This document shows, in pieces, positions 19,818-29,188 of a stretch of DNA of 64,000 nt. The translations under genes and the position numbers were made by a program. Position 1 is the stretch's first letter; each line of letters starts with the position of its first letter. The stretch is taken from contig JAOPGA020000950.1 in the NCBI GenBank assembly GCA_026419775.2, positions 62,001 to 126,000 on the forward strand, given 5' to 3'. The notes beneath the pieces are model-generated. The model saw only the letters and a program-made list of their open reading frames with translations. It did no database searches and was not told where the DNA came from. This stretch comes from Acrasis kona (lineage: Eukaryota > Heterolobosea > Eutetramitea > Acrasida > Acrasidae).

Positions 19818-21356
19818 ATGAAGCTATCGATCAGGTCTCCAAACGGCGATAAATTTGACGTAGAAGTAGCAGATGATGCAACAGTCGCTGAATTCAAGGA
19901 AGTGATTGCAAAATCATCAAATGTACCAGCCGAACAACAAAGGTTGATTTACAGAGGAAGAGTATTGAAGGATCCAAAAACCTTAAAAGAATCTGACGTT
20001 CAAGAAGGTTACGCGATACATTTGGTCAAAGGCGCCCGCCCAGCAGGTTCCACCTCCGATCAACCTGCCTCCTCAACCACCACCACCAACCCATCATCCA
20101 CATCAAATCCATCCCCATCAAATCCAACCACCACCACAGCTCCTCCATCATCAGATGCCTCTTCAAATAATCCATTCAACATGTTTGGATCAGGAGCAGC
20201 TGGCTTCGGAGGTGGACTAGGAGGTCTAGGCGATCCAACAATGGGAATGAACCCAGAGCAAATGGAACAAATGATGAACAATCCAATGGTCCAAAACATG
20301 TTGAGCAATCCAGAGGTGGTGCGTCAAATGATGATGAGCAATCCACAAATGAGAGAAGTCATGCAGAACAATCCAGAAGTAGGAAGAATACTTTCCGATC
20401 CAGAAATGTTGAGGCGCACCATGGAACTGTCTAGAAATCCAAACTTGATGAGAGAAATGATGAGAAATAGCGACAGGGCCATGAGCAACATTGAAGGAAT
20501 GCCTGGTGGATTCGACGCCCTTCGTAGAATGTACACCGACGTTCAACAACCCCTTCACGAGGCCACGTCGAACATGACCAGTGGCGATGCCGATTCTCAA
20601 TCCTCACAAAACAATCCATTCGCATCGTTATTCCCCAATGCCAATCAATCATCTACGACGGATAACACAAATACCAATCCTTTACCCAATCCATGGGGCG
20701 GTCCATCGACGACATCATCACAAACAGGAGGCGCACAACAACAACAACAACAACAGGTGCCACCTAATCTATTTGGTGGCGGAATGAATCAACAAGGCAT
20801 GCAACAAATGATGCAGAACCCAGTCATGCAACAAATCACTCAACAATTGATGAGCGATCCACAATTATTCCAACAAATGTTACAAATGAATCCTCAATTA
20901 CAACAAATGGCACAAGGCAATCCGATGCTCCAACAAATGTTACAAAATCCACAAATGCTCCAGCAAATGATGCAATTACAGAATTTAATGTTCCAACAAC
21001 AACAACAACCATCACCATCACAACAAGCGCCACAGCAGAGCACCACCAACACACAACAACAACAACCAAATCAAAATGCATTTGCAGACATGATGCGTCA
21101 AATGATGATGGGTGGAGGAGGATTCGGAGGAAACGATCCATTTGGATTTGGTCAATTTGGAGTTCCGCCAGTAGTGCCCCAATCGATGCCATCACAAACA
21201 AGTAACATACCTCCAGCAGAGCTCTATGCTACGCAGTTGCAACAATTAAAGGATATGGGATTTACGGACGAGGCCAAAAACATTACTGCTCTACAATCTT
21301 CAAGAGGAAACGTAAATGCTGCTATTGAATATTTACTCAGCAATCCATACTTGTAA
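19818..21356 (+). CDS. UBQLN: Ubiquilin / Dsk2 proteasome shuttle
   Basis: Shuttles ubiquitinated and misfolded membrane proteins to the proteasome. Residues 1-73 are a ubiquitin-like domain (LSIRSPNGDKFDVEVADD, LIYRGRVLKDPKTL). STI1-type repeats occupy ~150-240 and ~330-400 (MNNPMVQNMLSNPEVVRQMM; MQQITQQLMSDPQLFQQML). The C-terminal UBA is at ~470-512 (LQQLKDMGFTDEAKNITALQ ... AAIEYLLSNP). Linkers are N/Q/S/T-rich with CAA runs. Length 512 aa is typical. No intron is needed. Confidence 0.95.
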   Translation: MKLSIRSPNGDKFDVEVADDATVAEFKEVIAKSSNVPAEQQRLIYRGRVLKDPKTLKESDVQEGYAIHLVKGARPAGSTSDQPASSTTTTNPSSTSNPSPSNPTTTTAPPSSDASSNNPFNMFGSGAAGFGGGLGGLGDPTMGMNPEQMEQMMNNPMVQNMLSNPEVVRQMMMSNPQMREVMQNNPEVGRILSDPEMLRRTMELSRNPNLMREMMRNSDRAMSNIEGMPGGFDALRRMYTDVQQPLHEATSNMTSGDADSQSSQNNPFASLFPNANQSSTTDNTNTNPLPNPWGGPSTTSSQTGGAQQQQQQQVPPNLFGGGMNQQGMQQMMQNPVMQQITQQLMSDPQLFQQMLQMNPQLQQMAQGNPMLQQMLQNPQMLQQMMQLQNLMFQQQQQPSPSQQAPQQSTTNTQQQQPNQNAFADMMRQMMMGGGGFGGNDPFGFGQFGVPPVVPQSMPSQTSNIPPAELYATQLQQLKDMGFTDEAKNITALQSSRGNVNAAIEYLLSNPYL

Positions 21357-21572
21357 ACAAATTTTTTTATTCGCTCGTTTTTTTGTTTTTTTTGTTGGTG
21401 TCTTTCTCGTGTGTCGATGGTAGGTTTCGTGTAATTTATGGTCCACAAATGCATCCACCAGATCCTGTGATGCAGTTTTTGGATCGTTGGCGATCTTTTA
21501 AGGTTTTGTTTTCGCCTCAAGCAGAGTAGAGGAAGTTATGTTTAGAATTCAACATGTGATTCTTTATTCAAG

Positions 21573-22523
21573 TTAACATGCATTAATTTTTTTGCACAAG
21601 TAGTTAAAGCCAGGAGCGTTATCATTGCATGGTACCTCCCAATCTGCACAACTCTTTAGCTGTCCAGCGGCAGGTGGGCAGATGGCCCAACTCATGTATC
21701 CGTATACATTTAAAGGTTCCAGGAATCCAACAGCAGAGTCAATGTTGTTTCTGGCAGATTGGTCACCTTTACAAATGCTGATGGTGTTTCCTTCGTATGA
21801 GCCAGACAATAAACCGAATGTTGCCCTTGCAAGGTTCAACTTTTTAGTGTCCCTCCATTGACCCCAAAACATTTGTGCTGTTTTGACGTCCACTGCATCG
21901 ATAACCATGACGTTAACTAAGTCCAAAAAGTTTCCGTCACCAACCCTTTGACCTGGGTTGCCACTTGGCACTACGCGGGATACTACATCTCTTTGCCACT
22001 CTTGACCTCCAGGAGAGCCGTAGAAGTCCATGGATAGAACGCACTCGCCCATAGGGCAAATACTTCTAAATCCTTCAATGAAAGAAACAACACCATTCAA
22101 AGGGTTGTATGATCCTTCGTAATCAATTTCCATACCAACACCGTATTTCTTTGCAATTTGAGCAGCATTTACACCAGCTCTCCTTGAACTGCCGGAGTCT
22201 CTTAGCCAACTCCACTTTTCAGCGTATCCGTATCCTCCGAAACTAAAGAAAATAGTTTTGTTTAATGCCTTCATATTGCTTGTTACGGATTTGAACACTT
22301 CGGGGACTGGATCAGGTTTGTTAAGTAGATCCTCAGGGTTCATGAATGCCAAGCTAATAGTGTTACCTGCACCCTTCAACCAATCGGGGGCTACTTTATA
22401 AATGTGGGCAGTTTCAAATCCATCCGCAATGTAGTACCACTGGCCAGTCATTCTTCTTGGGAGTGCGAGTGCGTTCAAGCAAAGCAAACCAAGCATACAT
22501 ATCGTGATGTGTAGTAATTTCAT
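21573..22523 (-). CDS. Secreted GH18-like (chitinase fold) protein with altered active site
   Basis: A 316-aa protein with a clear signal peptide (LLHITICMLGLLCLNALA). The TIM-barrel landmarks of glycoside hydrolase family 18 are visible: TIFFSFGGYGY for the SxGG strand and YGVGMEIDYEG where the DGxDxDxE motif should lie. Here the first Asp is Val, the second is Glu, the third Asp and the catalytic Glu remain. The later VNVMVIDAVDV and YGYMSWAICPPAAG correspond to the substrate-binding strands. Eight cysteines suggest an extracellular, disulfide-bonded enzyme or lectin. It could still cleave beta-1,4-GlcNAc polymers, or be a binding protein; the sequence alone does not decide. Confidence 0.65.
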   Translation of the reverse strand: MKLLHITICMLGLLCLNALALPRRMTGQWYYIADGFETAHIYKVAPDWLKGAGNTISLAFMNPEDLLNKPDPVPEVFKSVTSNMKALNKTIFFSFGGYGYAEKWSWLRDSGSSRRAGVNAAQIAKKYGVGMEIDYEGSYNPLNGVVSFIEGFRSICPMGECVLSMDFYGSPGGQEWQRDVVSRVVPSGNPGQRVGDGNFLDLVNVMVIDAVDVKTAQMFWGQWRDTKKLNLARATFGLLSGSYEGNTISICKGDQSARNNIDSAVGFLEPLNVYGYMSWAICPPAAGQLKSCADWEVPCNDNAPGFNYLCKKINAC

Positions 22524-22697
22524 TATTTCACCAAAAGTTGTGAACGAAGTTGTAATTGTGAAAACTATTACTCCGGAGTTGTTAAAGTCATTACCCTTTA
22601 CAGACCATAGGTTTGTACAAGGTATGACAAAAGTCGGAAAGGAGCTGCAGGAGTTCCCGGAACGAACTAACCTTCAAACAAATGCCGGTATAATAAT

Positions 22698-23061
22698 CTA
22701 TTTAATATCCTTCATACATCTTCTTACAACAATTGCCAGTCCCATCTCCTTGGCGTCTTCGTCACTTACCGTTTTTAACAGCTCTAATGTTGTGAACCCG
22801 TTCTTCAGCAATGGTGCAGCAAACTCCGTAACTTGATCGTCACTCCATGAGGTCACCTTAGCTTTCAACCATTGGTGCACCTCACCTCCACTCTAACGAC
22901 GTTTTTTATTAATCTTCATTTTGTTGGTCTTCTGTACACCCTGAGATTGTGCGTTGGGTCGCTTGTGCCTGTTCTTCAACTAGTCTGGTGATGCAAGGTA
23001 AGATGGTGATGGGTCTGGCTTTTTCTATTCGAACTTCGTCCTTCTTGGGTACTAGGACCAT
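22698..23061 (-). CDS. Small SAM-domain-like protein
   Basis: Two exons on the minus strand, 23061-22940 and 22890-22698, fit in phase 2 across a 49-nt intron (GTGTAC...TTAGAG) and give 104 aa. The first exon is a polar leader (MVLVPKKDEVRIEKARPITI). The second carries a SAM-like five-helix pattern: VTSWSDDQVTEFAAPLL, GFTTLELLKTVSDEDAKEMG and a final basic helix. SAM domains mediate protein-protein interaction. The exon join restores a GGG linker just before the domain. The first exon is supported by frame and splice sites only. Confidence 0.5.
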
Positions 23062-23182
23062 CGTCTGCTGCTGACCACCTCTACATAATCCATGGATTAA
23101 TACGGATAATCATATTAAGTGATTAATTACAACAAGTCTAAGTTGTCTACGCTCAACCTCCACCAAGCTTTTTCGGTCAAAC

Positions 23183-25620
23183 ATGAGTGACGACCGTGAA
23201 TGGGCTGGAGAACAAAAGATGGAGATTTTATTTGTCGATAATCTTGGAAAAGATGAACCAAACATCAACAATAAATCAGCCAAAGTGCACATTAATGAAA
23301 ACGAACATGCAACAGTTGAGCAAGATACTGGTTCTGATGGTATATTTCAAAGAGCAGATAAATTCCGTAAACTAAGCAGACAAATATCTACAGGCATGTC
23401 TACTGAGAGCGACCTTAAATTTTTAGATGGCCTGAGAGGCTTGTCGTCAGAAAGAACAAGGGATAATTTATTAGTACCTCCATCTCCTATACACAGAAAA
23501 GCAGGAGACGTCGACGAATATGAATTACATTCGCACATTTACGAAGGAGGGACACCTACAAATACTTTGGATTTGAGTTTGAAGCTTTTTGAGCCGACAC
23601 AAACGAGCCCAGAAGAACATTATACTACAACCAACAAAACGACAACAGACGTGCGCGTAAAAGAGGAGCAGCTACGCTCTTCATTTGACCAGCTCAACCT
23701 ATCTCCAGAGCAGCTATTTTCCTCCTTACCCATTCCTCCAAATTCAATATTCTTACCAAACTCTCAACACCATGCCACGCTGATAAGCAAGTTAAGCGCT
23801 GATAATTTGAATACAACCAGGAGGACTCCTAGGTCGTCTAGAAATAACAGTGAAATTCCAAGTGAGGAGCTGTTAGCTGATGCAGGTCTCGAGCACCTGT
23901 CGAAAATGAATCATGACGCTACAAACTCACCTATGGGGACATCGCCCACTAATGCAAACTCGAAACGGATGAGTTGGAAGGGTTTATCTGCCACAATGCC
24001 TGTAAAGAAAGCACCTGCGTCACCTAACTTTATTTTGGACCCTGACTGTATTGGATTGTTCCTGAGAAGTTATTTTGAATCGAGCGAAAAGTCAATCAAG
24101 AGGGATAGAAAATTTATCAAAAAATTCATATTCTCCAGCACCCCTGCCGAAGTTCAATCTCATCAGCTTAAAGCTTATGGACTGTTTTATGACAGTTTGT
24201 TGAATTCTTCACAAAAAAAGTTAGATAAAATCACGGGGTCAAGCGCTTCTAGTATCAAAAAATTTATAGAGCGCTCAGATATAGTGTTAGGTTCACCACC
24301 TCCCATGCTCAAAGTATTGTTTGACCTTTTGAATTCTTGTTCTAATATGTTGAAAGTTAAATAATTATGTTCTGGATTTTAACTCTTACAATGAGCCCTG
24401 CGCATTAGGACGGACGCTTACCGAAGAATTTACCATTAGCAACAAGGGGAGGGACTCTCTTCATTTCAAATTTGAAATTGACAAGATTACAACAAATGAT
24501 TATTCCTTCACTGTATGCCCATCATCGGGTGAGGTTAAGAAGGTATTTTAGTTCGTTTTAATAGTAATTTTATACTTGTAGGATAAAAAGATGAGTATTG
24601 TTGTGACGTTCACATTGTATAATAAAATGAAAAGAGTACAAGAATTGCTTGTACTAGAAGTTAAGGGAGGAGCACGGTACTACATGGGACTGGAAGTAAT
24701 ATGTGATAAGCGGCAATATGGGACGAGCCTAAAGGATGTTGAAATGACTTATGTGGATGGTATTGGAATGGTTCCAAAAGTTTTAGTACTACTCAAACAC
24801 CTACTGATCAAGCATAAGGCTTACGAAAGTCAGGGCATTTTTAGATTGAATGGAAATGATGTAGAAGTGAAGAGGATAAAGAATGAGGTAAAAACATTTA
24901 CTTCTGCATTACAATTCTAATTCTTTCAGATCAACATGGATAATTTTAATGACATAGAAGACGTTAACGTCAATGATGTTGCCAATCTAATTAAAATTTG
25001 GTTTAGAGAGTTACCGAGTGGAATATTAGACGAAATACCACACCAAAAGCTAATAGGTAATCATAATGAAATGTTTTTTATTAAACAAAGAGCAGACATG
25101 AACATAACCGCTGAAAACCGAGTGGAAAAGACTGCCGAACTTTTAGATCAACTATCCGAACCCAACAGAGCACTACTATTCTGGGTATTGGCACTAATTA
25201 GTGATTTTGCAAAATTCGAGTCCATCAGCAAGATGAATGTTAATAATTTGTGTACGATCAATCTACTTCTAACGAATGACTAACTTTTTAGCTATTGTTT
25301 TTGCTCCTAATCTTTATTTGAAAAAGTTGGAGAATCCAATGATGTTAATGATTTTGGCGAATAAACTTGCCGGGCATCTCGCGCACATGGTGCTGGTGTA
25401 TCGATATCAACAAGAATCTTCAAAGTCGGAAGGTTCTTGTACTGAACATTACGACGTTGAACCTTTAGATGATGAAAATAATCAAAATTTTGATGGAGAC
25501 CAACAAGAGTGGAACGAATATTATAGAAAGTTGGACGAATGGGAAAAGTATCAAGAGGAACATAAGGATGATTTAATAGAGGAACAGAACGTAGAGTATT
25601 CAAATAAAGTAACAGATTGA
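23183..25620 (+). CDS. ASH domain plus RhoGAP protein
   Basis: Five exons in phase (23183-24355, 24396-24542, 24582-24887, 24930-25251, 25292-25620; introns 39-42 nt) encode 758 aa. The first ~390 residues are mostly disordered with a helical block (FLRSYFESSEKSIKRDRKFI). Residues ~391-500 look like an ASH/MSP-type immunoglobulin fold (LGRTLTEEFTISNKGRDSLH; VTFTLYNKMKRVQELL). The RhoGAP domain follows, with the arginine finger in SQGIFRLNGNDVEV, WFRELPSGILDEIP, and NNLSIVFAPNLY. It would switch off Rho/Rac-type GTPases. The ASH-RhoGAP order is that of OCRL/INPP5B, but no 5-phosphatase domain precedes it. The tail is acidic. Confidence 0.8.
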
Positions 25621-25674
25621 CCATTGTACATGATGTTTTTTGTTCTTGTTATTTGGTCAACTTTCTTATTTACA

Positions 25675-27289
25675 ATGACGAATGTTAGTGATGTGTTTTG
25701 GTCCAAGATTGATGCAGATCTATCGGTCAATTATAAACACAGCCCCGTTAAGCACATACATAACGTTATAGAATTTTCGGAGAGCGCTCATGAGCATGGA
25801 CTCCAGGAGAAGAGAGTACAGGGTACGTTTTGAAAACGGTTGAAAATCTTATGGGTAGATGACACCTCGTGGAGCAAGGAGATCACTGCGCTAAGAATGG
25901 AATACAAAATATTTATACTCAAGTGCCTTGATCAAAAGCTGAAGGACAATAAAAAATTGAGATATCCAGAATCCAAAACGTAAGTCTCCTGAAAATAGAT
26001 TATAGCTAATCATTTAGAAAAGTTTTGGAGCAAGTAGCTGAGATTTTAACCAAAGAATACTCTGCAAAGACCGTTGCTTCTAAATTTACCGAATTGTCCT
26101 TTAAAAATATGAATATATCAACAATAGACAAGGATTTCCGAAACATGATGACGAATTTGAAGGAAGTTTGTTTGACCGGAAACAGTATTGAGTGCGTAAC
26201 GAACATGCCCCAAAGCATTACGATAATCAATGCTTTTGCAAATAAAATAGTGGACGTAGATATAGCTAGCTTGAAAGATTTACAATGCCTTGGGTTGGGC
26301 TACAACAAGATAACGAAGCTATCTTTCATCAAACCGTCCATACCTCTATTGTCCTTGGACCTTTGTAACAATGATCTTATAAACTTGAAGTCTGCTGTTG
26401 ATGTTATCAAAACAATACCTACCTTGAAGGCTCTTTCACTCAGTGGAAATGCCTTGTGCTTAGCTAAACATTATAGAACAGCAGTAATCGCCACCATTCC
26501 AAATTTGGTATCCATAGATGATGCTCCTGTGACGCACGACATCAGAAAAAAAGCTGTAGAAGATTTTTTAGGTTTTGATCATTACAATAATTCAGTAACC
26601 TTTGTGATCAAAATAGTATCGGCATCTGGAGTGGACACATCGCAAGACAATTTGGCACCTCCTCCAGCCACAGACGACAAGTCCAAAACAAGATCCACGA
26701 ATCCATCACCAGCACCCTCAAAACAAACAAAAGCTAAACCAGCATCAAAACAGAATTCAAGAAAGGATGTTAAAAAGGGAAAGGAAGAAGTTCCCCCAGA
26801 ACCTATCAAGATTGAAACGGTTGTCTACTTTATAGAATATAAATGGTTATCTTCAGAGTCTAACACATTAGTATGCTTAAAGACCTCAAATTCAAGTCCA
26901 AAACCAGATTCAAGCTTATTGGAGTGGGGCGGAGAACAAGTTTATACTTATCCGGAACCGTCACTAGAGTTAAGAGATTTGTTGACAAGTAAGATTAACA
27001 AAATTTTAGTTACTCAAAGTTTTTAGAATATGCTAATTTTGATTTGATACGATCTGTTCAGAGTGTCATGGCCGTCGAAAAAGAAAATGGGGAGGTTGAG
27101 TATAAAGAAGACACGCGTGTAACAACATCTACTACAACGGTGGGTAGGTCGCGGGTACTGTTGAGTCCTCTCCTTGATGGCTCAAATTATAACATTTGTT
27201 TGAATGATGTTGACGTCTTCCAATTTGCAGATGACGGCACTTCAATTGAAACCGATATCAAGTTAAAGATTGAAATAAATATTCAATAA
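25675..27289 (+). CDS. Leucine-rich-repeat protein, LRRC43-like
   Basis: Four exons (25675-25822, 25859-25979, 26018-26988, 27027-27289; introns 36, 38 and 38 nt) encode 500 aa. After a helical N-terminus come LRRs of the SDS22/LRRC class: LKEVCLTGNSIECVTNMPQS, LQCLGLGYNKITKLSFIKP, LLSLDLCNNDLINLKSAV, LKALSLSGNALCLAKHYRTA, capped by PNLVSIDDAPVTHD. A K/P-rich linker and a beta-rich C-terminal part follow. The layout (LRR cap, disordered linker, C-terminal domain) recalls the axoneme-associated LRRC43, but LRR families are easily confused. An upstream in-frame ATG at 25630 would add a hydrophobic leader; the A/T-rich stretch there looks like 5' UTR. Confidence 0.7.
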
Positions 27290-27370
27290 ACTGCTTTTGT
27301 TCTATTCGTTTCTTCGTATGCACCTCACCTGGGTTTTAAGGAAGTTGACTGACTAACTCCTTCACACAAA

Positions 27371-29179
27371 ATGGCAGATACCAACACCACAGCAGACCAG
27401 GTAGATGAAACTCAAAAAGTAGGCAGAGAACCAGCAACCCGCCGCGCTCCCAAAGAGAAGAAGGAGCCAGAACCAGCAAAGGAAGAGACTGAAGAAGAAA
27501 GACTCCAAAGAGAAGAAAAAAAGAGGTTGAAGGACGAAGCAAAGGCCAAGAAAAAGGAAGAACAAAAAATCCGTGATAAGGAAAAGAAGAAATTGAAGAA
27601 GGAAGAGAAGAAGGATCAACCCAAAAAAGAAGCAGCACCAAAAGAAAAGAAAGAAGGTGACAGTTCAGACTTGAAGGCCCTAAAGTCCACAAATTTCGCG
27701 GATTGGTACTCTGAAGTCATCCTCCGTGGTGAACTGATCGAGTATTATGATATCTCTGGTTGTTACATCTTACGTCCCAACGCTTATTTCATGTGGGAAC
27801 AAGTACAAAGATTCATCGATGATCACATTAAAGAACTTGGTGTGAGCAATGCCTACTTCCCATTGTTCGTCACCAAGAAGGCGTTAGAGACCGAAAAGGA
27901 TCATGTACAAGGATTCAGTCCTGAGGTAGCATGGGTAACAAAAAGCGGTGACTCTGAACTCGCCGAACACATTGCAGTGAGACCAACTTCAGAAACCATC
28001 ATGTACCCAGCCTATGCCAAGTGGATCCGTTCGCACAGAGATTTACCTCTAAGGCTCAACCAATGGACCAACGTGGTGAGATGGGAGTTCAAGAGTGCCG
28101 TTCCATTCATCCGCAGTAGAGAATTCTTATGGCAAGAAGGTCACTCTGCTTTTGCAACCCTACAGGAAGCAGAAGTCGAAGTTTATCAAATCCTAGACAT
28201 GTACTCCCGTGCATACGAAGAGATCCTAGCAGTGCCAGTCGTCAAAGGAAAGAAATCAGAAGGAGAAAAGTTCGCTGGAGGTTACTACACAACTAGTATC
28301 GAAGGTTTCATTCCAACCAACGGCAAGGCTGTTCAAGCAGCAACCTCTCATTGCTTGGGTCAAAACTTTTCCAAAATGTTCGGAATAGAATTCGAAACGG
28401 AGGAAGAAGGAAACAAGAAGGAAAAAGTCTGGCAGAATTCATGGGGTTTCACCACAAGAAGTCTTGGTGTCATGATCATGGTGCACGGAGATGATAAGGG
28501 TTTGGTGTTACCTCCCAGAGCCGCTCCAGTACAAGCAGTCATCGTTCCGTTGTTCTTCAAGGACACCGACAAGGAAGCACTCAAACAAAAAGCAAAAGAA
28601 ATCTTCAACCAATTAAAGGAAAAGAAGATTAGAGTGGTGTTGGACGATCGTGAATACAAGACTCCACGTTTCAAGTTTGTAGAGTGGGAAATCAAGGGTG
28701 TTCCATTACGTATTGAGATTGGACCCAAGGATTTGGCTGCCAACAAGTGCGTTGCCATCAGAAGAAACGACGGACAAAAGAAGGAACTTTCAATGGATGA
28801 CCTCTCAAGCAGTGTCCATGCCGAATTGGAGTCCATTCAAAATGACATGTTCCAGAAGGCAAAGAAGCAACGCGACGAAAGCATCATCAACGTTACAGAG
28901 TGGAGTCAGTTCGTTCCTGCTCTAAACCAAAAGAAGATGTGTTTGGCTCCATGGTGTGAAGTCGTGGCATGTGAAGAGAACATTAAGAAGAAGTCTCATC
29001 AAGAGGGAGAGGAGATTGCAAGCAAGTCGACAAATACTGCAGAGGAACAAAAGGAAGCAACTGCCGCTGCTAAGAGTTTGTGCATTCCACTAGAACAACA
29101 ACCATTACCCGAAGATGCAAAGTGCTTCTGCTGTGGACAAAAGGCTACCAAATGGACATTGTTTGGAAGAAGTTATTAA
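27371..29179 (+). CDS. PARS: Prolyl-tRNA synthetase (cytosolic, archaeal/eukaryotic type)
   Basis: Charges tRNA-Pro with proline. Residues 1-105 are a K/E-rich extension of the kind found in eukaryotic synthetases. The class II core begins near FADWYSEVILRGELIEYYD, with RPTSETIMYPAYAKWI, motif 2 in QWTNVVRWEFKSAVPFIRSR then EFLWQEGHSAF, and motif 3 in GLVLPPRAAPVQAVIVPLFF. The anticodon-binding domain follows, and a zinc-binding C-terminus carries CLAPWCEVVACEE and CFCCGQKATKW, ending in the usual FGRSY Tyr. Length 602 aa. It is a stand-alone enzyme, not fused to glutamyl-tRNA synthetase as in animals. Codons are C-rich, consistent with strong expression. Confidence 0.96.
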   Translation: MADTNTTADQVDETQKVGREPATRRAPKEKKEPEPAKEETEEERLQREEKKRLKDEAKAKKKEEQKIRDKEKKKLKKEEKKDQPKKEAAPKEKKEGDSSDLKALKSTNFADWYSEVILRGELIEYYDISGCYILRPNAYFMWEQVQRFIDDHIKELGVSNAYFPLFVTKKALETEKDHVQGFSPEVAWVTKSGDSELAEHIAVRPTSETIMYPAYAKWIRSHRDLPLRLNQWTNVVRWEFKSAVPFIRSREFLWQEGHSAFATLQEAEVEVYQILDMYSRAYEEILAVPVVKGKKSEGEKFAGGYYTTSIEGFIPTNGKAVQAATSHCLGQNFSKMFGIEFETEEEGNKKEKVWQNSWGFTTRSLGVMIMVHGDDKGLVLPPRAAPVQAVIVPLFFKDTDKEALKQKAKEIFNQLKEKKIRVVLDDREYKTPRFKFVEWEIKGVPLRIEIGPKDLAANKCVAIRRNDGQKKELSMDDLSSSVHAELESIQNDMFQKAKKQRDESIINVTEWSQFVPALNQKKMCLAPWCEVVACEENIKKKSHQEGEEIASKSTNTAEEQKEATAAAKSLCIPLEQQPLPEDAKCFCCGQKATKWTLFGRSY

Positions 29180-29188
29180 AATGTTTAT

